The position numbers and the translations under genes are program-made. The notes under the pieces were generated by a model. It saw only the letters and a program-made list of their open reading frames with translations. It searched no databases and was not told the DNA's origin. Positions 1-7,628 of a stretch of 12,527 nt of DNA are shown here, piece after piece. Numbering within the stretch: position 1 is the first letter of the stretch; each line of letters starts with the position of its first letter. The stretch comes from JBBAEA01 sp041656175 (GTDB lineage Bacteria; Myxococcota_A; Bradymonadia; UBA4248): the NCBI GenBank assembly GCA_041656175.1, contig JBBAEA010000105.1, positions 1-12,527 of the forward strand, read 5' to 3'.

Positions 1-1744
1 CAATCAGATCCACGTGAACATCTACCACGGGGTAGCCTGCTAAAACACCCACCTCAGACGCGCTGCGGATCCCCTTCTCTACCGCCGGCCAATACTCGCG
101 AGGCACCACGCCACCAACGATCTTGGACGCAAACGTTATACCTTCGCCCGGCGCGTTAGGTCGTAGCTCAAGTTTAATATGCGCAAACTGTCCATGCCCA
201 CCACTCTGTCGAACAAAGCGACAATCGACGATATCCTGCTTCGTTATCGTCTCGCGGTACGCAACCTGCGGGCGACCAACCTGCGCGTTAACCTTAAACT
301 CCCGCTTCAAGCGGCTTGCAATAATCTCCAAGTGAAGCTCGCCCATACCGCCAATAACGGTCTGGCCTGTTTCCTTGTCCGTGTGAACCTTAAACGAAGG
401 GTCTTCACTCGCTAGCTTCTGTAAAGCTATACCAAGCTTATTGATATCATCCTGGGTATCTGGCTCAATCGCCATATTAATCACGGGCTCTGGGAAGCTC
501 ATCGCCTCAAGTACTACGTTCATACCCTCATCACAGAGCGTATCGCCTGTAACCGTGTTCTTGAGCCCCAAGATAGCCACGATCTCGCCAGCATGCGCTT
601 GGGATACCTCCTCGCGCTTGTTGGCATGCATCATTAATAAACGCCCCACGCGCTCGCGACGTCGCCTGTTGGTGTTCATCACCGTTTGCCCGCTATTTAT
701 CGTACCCGAGTAAATGCGCACAAACGTTAGCTGGCCAACGTAGTTATCGGTCATGAGCTTAAAGGCCAAGCCCGAGAACCCCGACGCGTCATCAGTGATA
801 ATCTCTACCTTGTCGGCATCCGTAATCTCTTCGCCACCCGCCTCCTGCCTATCGTAAGCTTCAGCACGCGCTGCCCGCACGTTCTCCACATCTAGTGGGC
901 TAGGCAGATAGTCGATGACCCCATCCAATAAACGTTGAATGCCCTTGTTCTTAAACGCTGAGCCGCAAAACACGGGAACCAGTCCACGTGAAACACAGGC
1001 ACTGCGAATCGCTCTACGCAAAACATCAGCTTCAACTTCGCCGCCCTCAACAAAGATCCCCATCAGCTCCTCGTCGAAATCCGACGCCGCCTCAACGAGC
1101 TTATCGCGATACTCGCGCGCCAAATCCAGCATATCTTCAGGGATCTCAGCAGTCTTTGACGTCATCGTTGCGTCATCAAAGATATACGCGCAGTTTTCCA
1201 CCAAATCCACGATACCCGTGAAATTGTCCTCGGCTCCGATAGGTAGCTGAACCGCCGCGGGATTAGCATCCAAACGCTGACGCATCTGCGCCAAAACCTC
1301 TAGGAAATCCGCGCCCTGACGATCCATCTTGTTGACAAACGCAACACGAGGCACATGGTACTTATCAGCCTGTCTCCACACAGTTTCGCTTTGTGGCTCA
1401 ACGCCACCCACAGCACAAAATACCGCAACTGCCCCATCTAGCACGCGCAAGCAACGCTCGACTTCAATCGTAAAATCGACGTGCCCAGGCGTATCAATTA
1501 TATTAATGCGATGCTTTCCACCGCGTTCCCAATAGCAAACCGTAGCAGCGCTCGTGATCGTGATTCCGCGCTCCTGTTCCTCTGCCATCCAGTCCATTGT
1601 TGCCGCGCCATCATGCACTTCACCCAAGCGGTGCGTCCTTCCCGTAAAATACAGGATACGCTCCGATGTCGTCGTCTTACCCGCGTCGATATGCGCCATG
1701 ATGCCGATGTTTCTCACCCGGCTTATTGCTACGTCTCTTCCCAC
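1..1744 (-). CDS. fusA: Elongation factor G, N-terminal ~581 residues (3' end cut by window)
   Basis: This is the translational GTPase that drives tRNA-mRNA translocation on the ribosome. Reading the minus strand from 1744 gives MGRDVAISRVRN, then the G1 loop AHIDAGKTTT. The other GTPase motifs follow in order: RGITI (G2), DTPGHVDF (G3), NKMD (G4) and GSAFKN (G5). Domain II contains TGDTLCDE and domain III contains GGMGELHLE. Domain IV runs off the left edge at VDVHVDLI, so about 115 C-terminal residues are missing compared with the usual ~695. The start is a GTG at 1742-1744, the only start codon between the upstream in-frame TAA and the G1 motif apart from a later GTG that would remove the conserved N-terminus. 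The Shine-Dalgarno sequence is weak and AG-rich. The gene lies 162 nt downstream of rpsG, as the third gene of the str operon. Identity is certain; the exact start is slightly less so. Confidence 0.97.
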   Translation of the reverse strand, partial: MGRDVAISRVRNIGIMAHIDAGKTTTSERILYFTGRTHRLGEVHDGAATMDWMAEEQERGITITSAATVCYWERGGKHRINIIDTPGHVDFTIEVERCLRVLDGAVAVFCAVGGVEPQSETVWRQADKYHVPRVAFVNKMDRQGADFLEVLAQMRQRLDANPAAVQLPIGAEDNFTGIVDLVENCAYIFDDATMTSKTAEIPEDMLDLAREYRDKLVEAASDFDEELMGIFVEGGEVEADVLRRAIRSACVSRGLVPVFCGSAFKNKGIQRLLDGVIDYLPSPLDVENVRAARAEAYDRQEAGGEEITDADKVEIITDDASGFSGLAFKLMTDNYVGQLTFVRIYSGTINSGQTVMNTNRRRRERVGRLLMMHANKREEVSQAHAGEIVAILGLKNTVTGDTLCDEGMNVVLEAMSFPEPVINMAIEPDTQDDINKLGIALQKLASEDPSFKVHTDKETGQTVIGGMGELHLEIIASRLKREFKVNAQVGRPQVAYRETITKQDIVDCRFVRQSGGHGQFAHIKLELRPNAPGEGITFASKIVGGVVPREYWPAVEKGIRSASEVGVLAGYPVVDVHVDLI

Positions 1745-1906
1745 TTCTTATTCTCTACACTTTTCCACTAAAATCACGCACAACTATTCTTGTACCACGC
1801 GCAACGTAGCACAACCGCGCTTCCACCCAATTTGCCCCAACTACCCCATTACGCTCGCCAAAACCCTACGCTTCAGCGAGCACTAAGCAAGGACTCTAAA
1901 CCACAA
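1745..1906 (-). other. 162-nt rpsG-fusA intercistronic region
   Basis: There is no gene here. GCTCGC/GCGAGC (1853-1858 with 1876-1881) can pair around a 17-nt loop just after rpsG. No T-tract follows, so transcription probably continues into fusA. No strong internal promoter is seen. Confidence 0.4.
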
Positions 1907-2386
1907 CTACCAACGGTAGTGCGAAAATGCCTTGTTTGCCTCAGCCATACGATGCGTATCTTCCTTCTTCTTAATCGTATTGCCACGATTATGGTACGCA
2001 TCCAAAAGCTCCGACGCAAATCTCTCAACCATCGATTTCTCGGGACGCTTGCGCGCAAACCCAATCAACCACCTAAACGCCAACGCCGTCCGCCGATCGG
2101 CAGCAATCTCAACTGGCACCTGATAAGTCGAACCACCAACGCGGCGGCTCTTAACTTCAACGATGGGGCGCGCATTCTCTACGGCTTTCTTAAAAACCTC
2201 CAAAGGGCCATCTTCACCGCCCTTGGTTCGCTGCCCCAAAATCTCTAAACTACCGTACAGAATCGACTCAGCCGTGCTCTTTTTGCCATCCAACATCAAG
2301 CTGTTGATGCATTTAGCCACTAGCTTGTCGTGATACTGTGGATCGGGCAAAATCTCTCGCTTCTCTATCTCTCGTCGCCTTGGCAT
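1907..2386 (-). CDS. rpsG: 30S ribosomal protein S7
   Basis: S7 is a primary 16S rRNA-binding protein that nucleates assembly of the 30S head and lies near the E site. The 159-residue product starts MPRRREIEKREILPDPQY, carries the family blocks LMLDGKKSTAE, NARPIVEVKSRRVGGSTYQVP and ALRWLI-like ALAFRWLI, and ends in the standard AFSHYRW. Length fits the usual ~156 residues. The ATG at 2384-2386 is preceded by AAGGAGAG at good spacing. That Shine-Dalgarno overlaps the TAA stop of rpsL, leaving only 10 nt between the two genes and suggesting translational coupling. The stop is TAG. The long E. coli-type intercistronic S7-binding structure between rpsL and rpsG cannot fit in this gap. Confidence 0.98.
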   Translation of the reverse strand: MPRRREIEKREILPDPQYHDKLVAKCINSLMLDGKKSTAESILYGSLEILGQRTKGGEDGPLEVFKKAVENARPIVEVKSRRVGGSTYQVPVEIAADRRTALAFRWLIGFARKRPEKSMVERFASELLDAYHNRGNTIKKKEDTHRMAEANKAFSHYRW

Positions 2387-2396
2387 TTATCTCTCC

Positions 2397-2768
2397 TTAC
2401 TTCGGTCGCTTTGCGCCATACTTAGAACGACCCGCCCTGCGAGCCGTCACACCCATCGAATCCAACGTTCCACGCACAATGTGATAGCGAACACCAGGCA
2501 AGTCCTTTACACGACCACCGCGAATCAGCACCACACTATGCTCCTGCAAATTGTGTCCCTCACCAGGGATATAGCTCGAAACTTCCATCCCATTGGTCAA
2601 ACGCACACGCGCAACCTTACGCAAAGCAGAGTTCGGCTTCTTGGGCGTCGTCGTCGACACTCGAACACAAACTCCCCGTCGCTGCGGACAGCTCTTCAAC
2701 GCAGGCGAATTCGTCTTCGACACCTTGCGCTCACGACCATTCCTAACCAACTGATTGATTGTCGGCAT
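2397..2768 (-). CDS. rpsL: 30S ribosomal protein S12
   Basis: S12 sits at the decoding centre and controls accuracy of tRNA selection. The product is 123 residues, MPTINQLVRNGRERK to GRSKYGAKRPK, colinear with E. coli S12. The loops TTTPKKPNSALRK and GGRVKDLPGVRYH are intact. The lysines at the two classical streptomycin-resistance positions (K43 and K88 with Met counted) are wild type, and the aspartate following K88, the site of RimO methylthiolation in other bacteria, is present. The frame stays open upstream to a TTG at 2822. The ATG at 2766-2768 is chosen because it gives the family N-terminus, has GAGAGGAAG upstream, and lies about 55 nt behind the predicted transcription start. First gene of the str operon; stop TAA. 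Confidence 0.98.
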   Translation of the reverse strand: MPTINQLVRNGRERKVSKTNSPALKSCPQRRGVCVRVSTTTPKKPNSALRKVARVRLTNGMEVSSYIPGEGHNLQEHSVVLIRGGRVKDLPGVRYHIVRGTLDSMGVTARRAGRSKYGAKRPK

Positions 2769-2796
2769 CTTACTTCCTCTCAAAATCATTAAAACA

Positions 2797-2816
2797 CGGG
2801 GCAATTTGACACCCCG
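2797..2816 (-). promoter_or_regulatory. Hairpin in the rpsL 5' leader
   Basis: In the predicted leader RNA, CGGGG (2812-2816) and CCCCG (2797-2801) form a perfect 5-bp GC stem around a 10-nt loop. It is followed by GUGUUUU, a short U-rich tail. This resembles a weak attenuator or an RNA-stability hairpin between the promoter and the rpsL Shine-Dalgarno. A regulatory role is inference only; the stem is short and the U tract is broken. Confidence 0.35.
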
Positions 2817-2830
2817 ACTCAAACCAGCGC

Positions 2831-2858
2831 ATCATATAGACAATCGCCGACTTGTCAA
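2831..2858 (-). promoter_or_regulatory. Sigma70-type promoter of the str operon
   Basis: On the minus strand TTGACA (2853-2858) matches the -35 consensus exactly. After a 16-nt spacer comes TATGAT (2831-2836), one base from the -10 consensus. Transcription would start near 2824, giving a leader of about 55 nt before the rpsL ATG. The position directly upstream of a highly expressed ribosomal operon supports it. Confidence 0.82.
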
Positions 2859-3016
2859 GCCTTTTCACACTTTCCCCACTTTTTTACACCCCATTCCGTT
2901 CCCCATGCGCCGTGTAGCACATCTCGCCCGCAAGGTCTAGCTTTTTTTAAGCCCCTACGCTTTTAAACGCAATTTTACCCTACACTCGCCCTCATAAATC
3001 AGGAATTTTCATGGGT

Positions 3017-3567
3017 GGGGGGCTTTAGCCCCCCTACGCGCAGGCTTCCCGCAAAATTCGCCAAATGTCGCATTACGCCCTGCAAAGTTTTCGCTAAACG
3101 CTCAACCTTCGCACGGCGTGCGACATTAGGCGACTTTTTTGGGCGATCCTGCGCTACCCCCCGAAATCGGCGCTCTGCGCTTTATCACCACAATCCACCC
3201 CGCAACAACGTCTCCTCATAATTTGAGCCATCATCTAAAATACATGTTTTTTTACGCTATATCCCCGCTCCTCAACATGAAAAATCGCAATTCGTGCAAT
3301 GCTCACCCGAATCTTCGCATATATATATAATGATGCGCTACTATTTAGGGGGGTAGCGCGGGATCGCCTCGGTTTCGACACGGAAGTCGAAACGCAACGC
3401 CGCAGGCGGCCCGTAGGGCGGTGTGCCATGGATTGGCACACCTTGCTATAAAATGCGTAATGAACGCATATTGTGCGGTGGATGCGCGATTAGCAAATAC
3501 ACCGCACAATATTTTGCGTTCATTATCGCATTTTACGAGGAAGCCCGCGCGTAGGGGGGACTCCCCC
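3017..3567. repeat. ~550-bp composite element with inverted ends and nested inverted repeats
   Basis: The outer arms are 3029-3049 and 3539-3559, 21 nt that are reverse complements with one mismatch. Each arm is itself the side of a G6/C6 hairpin (3017-3034 on the left, about 3554-3567 on the right). Nested inside are an inverted pair at 3059-3079 and 3115-3133, sharing AATGTCGCA and CGCC blocks, and a 21-nt pair with one mismatch at 3142-3162 and 3348-3368. A run of hairpins fills the right part. No transposase or convincing ORF lies inside; short ORFs that cross the arms only translate the palindromes. It could be a MITE-like non-autonomous element, several REP-type insertions nested in one another, or a structured RNA locus. 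I see no clear target-site duplication. Confidence 0.6.
3372..3534. repeat. Run of four consecutive hairpins, the last a long imperfect palindrome
   Basis: Four palindromes follow each other with short gaps. The first is GTTTCGAC/GTCGAAAC (3372-3379 with 3386-3393, 6-nt loop). The second is GCCG/CGGC (3399-3410). The third is GGTGTGCCA/TGGCACACC (3420-3428 with 3434-3442, 5-nt loop). The fourth is a long pair at 3450-3480 and 3500-3534 whose arms match over about 30 positions except for small insertions, with a 19-nt loop. Such a series would fold strongly as RNA on either strand. No promoter or terminator T-tract clearly assigns a strand. Confidence 0.6.
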
Positions 3568-3569
3568 TT

Positions 3570-3775
3570 CCCAAAAATGCAAAGTTTAAAACAGCCCAAC
3601 TTCTGCTTTATGCTTAAGCCTTCGCATTTTGGGCGCAAGCTGCGGCAAGTCGTTTGCAAAATCCTGCATCTACACGCATTCTACAATGTAGATTTCTTGC
3701 TAACTACACATATTGCCTGCTATAGCTTATGTTTGGGTGTACCCAATATTTGGCTGGGTGCGTTGTCTGGGCTCT
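3570..3775. other. Gene-free leader between the repeat element and the kinase
   Basis: An inverted pair CCCAAAAATGC / GCATTTTGGG lies at 3570-3580 and 3626-3635. A weak promoter-like arrangement, TTGCTA (3697-3702), 18-nt spacer, TATAGC (3721-3726), reads toward the kinase. Its boxes are each only a partial match to consensus, so it is a suggestion rather than a call. Nothing else is recognisable here. Confidence 0.3.
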
Positions 3776-5662
3776 ATGAATAAAGGCGCAGTTTTGATTC
3801 TTGCGGCAAACAGCATAAATTGTCACAAATGCGGCAAACCAACGGCTAAGACTGGAATATTCTGTTTACACTGCGGCGCAAGTACAAACCCTGTTCGCCC
3901 AAACAGCGCGCAAGACCCCTACTTAGGCCAAGTCATCGATGGCTCCTTTGTCGTCGAATCCATACTTGGCGAGGGGAGCATGGGGATTGTTTACAAGGCG
4001 AGGCACAGGGCACTCAAAAGCTACGTTGCGCTCAAGATTTTGCGCCACGACTTTCTCAATAACCGAGTCGTTTTATCGCGATTTCAACGCGAAGCGCAAG
4101 CGGCAAGTAGCCTACAGCACCCCAACGTCGTCAGTATTCTGCACTACGGAAAAACTTTTTTAAACGCGCCCTACATCGCCATGGAGTGCCTCGAAGGTCA
4201 AGACCTCTCCGACGTCATACTCAATGAGTTCCCGCTCTCCGCGGCAAGGGCGACTAAAATTTTGATACAGGTCTGTGACGCGCTGGAAGCCGCGCATGCT
4301 GCGGGGATTGTGCACCGCGATCTTAAGCCCGCTAACATCTCTATCATCAAGCATGGAAACGAGGATTTCGTCAAAGTACTCGACTTTGGTATCGCTAAAC
4401 TTGAAGGGAGTAGCGAAAATTTAACGCGTGAAGGCGCTATTTTCGGGACTCCAGCGTTCATGAGCCCTGAGCAAGTTTTGGGCAAAGTTGTCACCGCCGC
4501 CTCCGACATATTTAGCCTCGGAAGCGTTATCTACTTTATGCTCACAGCGCGCCTCCCCTTCTCCGGCGAAAACTCCGTTGACATGGCCGCCTCGATCCTG
4601 TACTCGACCCCGCTTTTACCAAGCAGAGTTCGACTTGATGCGCACGTTGCTCCCGAAATTGAGGAGATATGCATGCGTTCGCTTCAAAAAGAACCTGAAG
4701 ATCGCTACGCTAGCGCTGGTGAAATTCGCGACGCACTTCAAAGCGCGCTGCCAAGTATCCTAGCCCAGCCCAAGCAAGGGCGCCGCCAAAGCATTATGAT
4801 TGGCGCCCCCGCAAGTGCCGACTTCGATCTTTCCGGCGACACCGTCTGCGAAATACCCGCCATGACAGACGAGATCGAGAAATCCATACCGCATAATATC
4901 GGCTTCTCTCCCCCCTCTACCCCCGCGCTACCACCTGCTTTTGTCGCCACCAGCCTTGGGCTTAGCGATCTTGAACATGCGCGCAGCGACGCCCTCAATG
5001 CCAACAAGCGCTCTAGGCTCAAGTTCGTCTTTGTTTCTACCATTATCATTTGCATCTGCTTGCTAGCGGTCCTTACCACTTGGCTCACGCTACGTCTCCA
5101 AGACAAGAAGAAAGTAAGTCAAGCAAAAACCACGAACCATCTAGCAGCGCGAGTCGAACAAGATATCAGCTCAGACCTCGTTAAAATCGACCTTGCGCTC
5201 CCCCCTATAGAACTCGAGATTTTAAGCGACAACGCCGTAAATGCCGCAACACACGGTTTTTTACTCGGCAGTATGGAGAGCCACGCAGAGCTAAAACTAG
5301 AAAAGTTCAATAGCTCTACTGAACAAGCGCCACCGACTCCAGCGCCAGTTAAAGCTGCCCCCAAAACACCAAGCCCCAGTAAAGCTAAAGCCGCTCCTGC
5401 AAAAGCTAAAGCCGCTCCCACAAAAACAAAAACCGCGCCAGTTAAAGCGAAGCCTGCACCCACACAAGTCAAAGCAGCAGCCCCAAGCACCGACAGCGCT
5501 AAAAAAGCGAATGAGCTCTACCAAGAAGGGCTAAAACTCGAGTCAAACAACAGAAAAGCGGATGCTTGTAAAAAATTCAAACAAGCCCTCAAAATTGCCC
5601 CAAGTTCCGATAAATTAAAAATCCAACTTAAAGTGCGAACTTGCACCAGAGAGAGTTTGTAG
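3776..5662 (+). CDS. Membrane-anchored Ser/Thr protein kinase with N-terminal zinc ribbon and TPR-like C-terminus
   Basis: This is a PknB-type (Hanks) kinase of about 628 residues. Numbered from the ATG at 3776, a zinc ribbon (CHKCG at 16-20, CLHCG at 30-34) precedes the kinase domain, roughly 53-325. The nucleotide loop is LGEGSMG (64-70), the ATP-binding lysine is K87 in VALK, the catalytic loop is HRDLKPAN with D182, and the metal-binding DFG aspartate is D203. GTPAFMSPE follows, so the kinase appears catalytically competent. A low-complexity linker leads to one transmembrane helix (about 416-440). The far side has a Lys/Ala/Pro-rich stretch (about 517-574) and one TPR-like unit (about 575-619). 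The frame is open to 3713; the ATG at 3776 avoids an odd aromatic N-terminus, but its Shine-Dalgarno is poor, so the start is uncertain. The architecture is typical of Myxococcota-like signalling kinases. No phosphatase or substrate gene is adjacent; it is convergent with manC. Confidence 0.93.
   Translation: MNKGAVLILAANSINCHKCGKPTAKTGIFCLHCGASTNPVRPNSAQDPYLGQVIDGSFVVESILGEGSMGIVYKARHRALKSYVALKILRHDFLNNRVVLSRFQREAQAASSLQHPNVVSILHYGKTFLNAPYIAMECLEGQDLSDVILNEFPLSAARATKILIQVCDALEAAHAAGIVHRDLKPANISIIKHGNEDFVKVLDFGIAKLEGSSENLTREGAIFGTPAFMSPEQVLGKVVTAASDIFSLGSVIYFMLTARLPFSGENSVDMAASILYSTPLLPSRVRLDAHVAPEIEEICMRSLQKEPEDRYASAGEIRDALQSALPSILAQPKQGRRQSIMIGAPASADFDLSGDTVCEIPAMTDEIEKSIPHNIGFSPPSTPALPPAFVATSLGLSDLEHARSDALNANKRSRLKFVFVSTIIICICLLAVLTTWLTLRLQDKKKVSQAKTTNHLAARVEQDISSDLVKIDLALPPIELEILSDNAVNAATHGFLLGSMESHAELKLEKFNSSTEQAPPTPAPVKAAPKTPSPSKAKAAPAKAKAAPTKTKTAPVKAKPAPTQVKAAAPSTDSAKKANELYQEGLKLESNNRKADACKKFKQALKIAPSSDKLKIQLKVRTCTRESL
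5381..5485 (+). repeat. Five 21-bp units encoding a KAKAAPx heptad repeat
   Basis: Within the kinase gene five successive seven-residue units read KAKAAPA, KAKAAPT, KTKTAPV, KAKPAPT and QVKAAAP. The first two units are also nearly identical in DNA, whereas later ones have diverged. The segment lies on the far side of the membrane helix, before the TPR-like tail. Lys/Ala/Pro repeats of this kind are common in extended linkers that span or bind the cell wall, so a spacer role in the periplasm is inferred. Confidence 0.75.
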
Positions 5663-5747
5663 GCTCCAGTTTACGGGAAAGCGCGGAACGAGGAAAATCT
5701 GTTTTTATTGCATAAGAATCCAGAATTTGCGGGCAAGGTGCTAGCTC
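5663..5747. other. Convergent gap between kinase and manC
   Basis: The 85 nt between the two stop codons contain a T5 run near 5701 but no clear GC stem beside it. No shared bidirectional terminator can be supported. Confidence 0.4.
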
Positions 5748-6803
5748 TTACAATAGATCTTCCCTTCCCTCTCTCTCTAGCGCGTCCACGATCTTTCGCA
5801 CCTCCTGAGCACGCGCAGGCGTCGTTACCAGTACTGCATTCGGCGTGTTCACGATAACTAAATCCTTTACCCCAAGAGCGGCAACGAACTTTTCTTTCGT
5901 AGAAAATACGAAAACGTCTTCGCAATCCTGAACATACGCGTCTCCAACAACGGTGTTGCCCGAAGAATCGCTCTCAAAGAGTTCTTGCACCGCGGCCCAA
6001 GAGCCTATGTCATTCCAAGCAAAATTAACGCGTTCTACCACGCAGTTCTTCGTCCTCTCCATCACTGCATAATCGATGCTAATAGACTTTAGCGACGGGA
6101 AGATCGTTTCCAATTCGCTCGGTCTGTCGCATAGACTAATGACGCCGTCGTAAAGCTCGGGCTCATACGCTTTTAGCTCCTGCATCATCGTTACAGCGTC
6201 GTATATAAATATGCCGCCGTTCCACAAGTAGCGCCCCGACTCGAGATACTGCTTTGCCATCTCTAACGCTGGCTTCTCGCAAAAGCGCTTCACCCCATAA
6301 AATCGCCCATCGCTCGCCTCACGAAGCGCTCCTCCCATTTCAATATAGCCGTAGCCCGTCTCGGCTCGAGTCGGTTCTATGCCAAATAGCACAATGCGTC
6401 CCCTAGCCTGCGCACAAGCGCGCTCAATACATAAAGCAAATTCCTCGACATCGTGAATAGAGTGATCCGAGGGGAAAACACCAATAATGGCTTCAGGATC
6501 CTTTCGACGTATGCTTTCGCTGGCCCAAGCAATGCAAGCAGCGGTGTTGCGACCAACTGGCTCCCACAAAACTTGTTCAAGCGGAAAATTGGGCAAAAGC
6601 TCCACAAAGCACTCCCTATGCTCTGCGGAAGCGGCGATCAAAATACGCTTCTCATCGTAGTAGCGCAGTAACCGCTGGTAACATTCTTCCAATAACGATG
6701 CCCCCCCGCTAAGAGCCAAGAACTGCTTGGGTTTTCGCTGCAAGCTCATTGGCCAAAAACGTTTCCCAACCCCTCCCGCCATAATTACTGCCCAATCGGC
6801 CAT
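5748..6803 (-). CDS. manC: Mannose-1-phosphate guanylyltransferase (GDP-mannose pyrophosphorylase)
   Basis: The enzyme joins mannose-1-phosphate and GTP to give GDP-mannose and pyrophosphate, supplying mannose- and fucose-type sugars for surface polysaccharides. The 351-residue product starts MADWAVIMAGGVGKRFWPMS and continues with RKPKQF, the nucleotidyltransferase signature at 10-27. Other family motifs are FPSDH (110-114), ETGYGYIE (148-155), EKP (176-178), WNGGIF (194-199), DYAVMER (244-250) and WNDIGSW (263-269). It ends shortly after the nucleotidyltransferase region, so it is the single-domain form without the C-terminal phosphomannose isomerase half found in bifunctional enzymes. The ATG at 6801-6803 has AAGGGAAG upstream. 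The gene begins 42 nt after the hydrolase gene and is probably cotranscribed with it. Stop TAA. Confidence 0.95.
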   Translation of the reverse strand: MADWAVIMAGGVGKRFWPMSLQRKPKQFLALSGGASLLEECYQRLLRYYDEKRILIAASAEHRECFVELLPNFPLEQVLWEPVGRNTAACIAWASESIRRKDPEAIIGVFPSDHSIHDVEEFALCIERACAQARGRIVLFGIEPTRAETGYGYIEMGGALREASDGRFYGVKRFCEKPALEMAKQYLESGRYLWNGGIFIYDAVTMMQELKAYEPELYDGVISLCDRPSELETIFPSLKSISIDYAVMERTKNCVVERVNFAWNDIGSWAAVQELFESDSSGNTVVGDAYVQDCEDVFVFSTKEKFVAALGVKDLVIVNTPNAVLVTTPARAQEVRKIVDALEREGREDLL

Positions 6804-6845
6804 GGTTCTTCCCTTGATCTGAGTTCTACGAACTTTGTTCTAGTA

Positions 6846-7511
6846 CTACAAAAACGGATTCTCCCTCTTCTCGCTACCTATACTCGTAAACTCGCCGTGT
6901 CCCGGCAATACGAGAACATCGTCAGCTAGCCGCTCACAAAGCGCGTCCAGTGATTTTTTTAAAACCACGGCATCCCCACCCTCAAAGTCGCTGCGTCCGA
7001 TGGAATGTCTAAAAAGCAGATCCCCACTAAAGATCGTTTTTTGTTCTTTCAAGTAGAAGCACACATGTCCTGGACTATGTCCTGGGCTATGGATCAACTC
7101 TAGCCTTAGGCGCCCAAGCTCAATCTCATGCTTTGTGCTTAAATCAAGTTCCACCGCTGGCATCTCGACGGGTACAAAGCCAAAGCGTCGGCTCTGTCCA
7201 CCTAAGTTTGCCGCAAGTGCATAATCATCCTTGTGAAGCGCAAGCACGGCCTTGGGATAAAGCGCTTTAAGGCGCTTACACCCATGCACATGGTCGATGT
7301 GAGCATGGGTAATAAGAATATAGCTGGGGTCTAAAGAACGCGACTTCAAAAAACGATGTATATCGTCTGCTTGCTCCGCTACATCGATCACAGCGCACGC
7401 ATTGGTCGCCTTACAAACAAGCACATAGCAATTGGTAGCAAAACTCCCAAGAACAAGGTGGTGTATCCAGTAGTCTTTTGTTTCTATGACTTCATTCGGC
7501 TTAGAAAACAT
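6846..7511 (-). CDS. Metallo-beta-lactamase-fold hydrolase, glyoxalase-II-like (YcbL type)
   Basis: This is a 221-residue cytosolic binuclear-metal hydrolase. The metal motif THAHIDHVHG gives H69, H71, D73 and H74. Further ligands are H145 in SPGHSPGH, D164 in FSGDLLF and H205 in PGHGEFTSIG. The segments GDLLFRHSIGRSD and the C-terminal EKRENPFL are characteristic of the short glyoxalase-II-like YcbL group, which lacks the extra C-terminal substrate domain of classical GloB. A thioesterase activity such as S-lactoylglutathione hydrolysis is therefore likely, but the substrate is inferred from family only. The ATG at 7509-7511 has a strong Shine-Dalgarno (TGGAGGTAAA). It lies 117 nt after the lyase gene and 42 nt before manC, all in the same direction. 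Stop TAG. Confidence 0.92.
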   Translation of the reverse strand: MFSKPNEVIETKDYWIHHLVLGSFATNCYVLVCKATNACAVIDVAEQADDIHRFLKSRSLDPSYILITHAHIDHVHGCKRLKALYPKAVLALHKDDYALAANLGGQSRRFGFVPVEMPAVELDLSTKHEIELGRLRLELIHSPGHSPGHVCFYLKEQKTIFSGDLLFRHSIGRSDFEGGDAVVLKKSLDALCERLADDVLVLPGHGEFTSIGSEKRENPFL

Positions 7512-7628
7512 TTTACCTCCATTTGCGACTGTAACATTGTTTTTAACAATAAGCTCTTCGTTTGCCTCTTAAAGCGCCCCCAAAAAACAGTTTCGCGCAA
7601 TTCTTTACGCAGCGCCTAGCAGAAAAGC
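7512..7628 (-). other. Gap between lyase and hydrolase genes with small hairpin
   Basis: The 117-nt gap holds a short perfect hairpin, ATTGTT/AACAAT (7536-7541 with 7545-7550), only about 25 nt upstream of the hydrolase start. There is no T-rich terminator tail in the direction of transcription, so read-through from the lyase gene is plausible. No coding sequence is visible. Confidence 0.4.

Noticed and set aside
1790..2248. A 152-codon plus-strand frame opposite rpsG.
   Set aside because: It is antisense to a certain ribosomal protein gene and has no recognisable features; a shadow frame.
3350..3400. tmRNA-like start: a G-run followed by GGTTTCGACAC resembles the 5' end of ssrA.
   Set aside because: GTTTCGAC is one arm of a perfect local hairpin, and I find no matching TTCGA-containing 3' acceptor end or ANDNYALAA-like tag within the next 400 nt.
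3345..3659. A 104-codon minus-strand frame, and a plus-strand frame at 3139-3330, both with GDPALPP in the translation.
   Set aside because: GDPALPP is the translation of the two arms of the same inverted repeat; the frames lack Shine-Dalgarno signals and protein-like composition.
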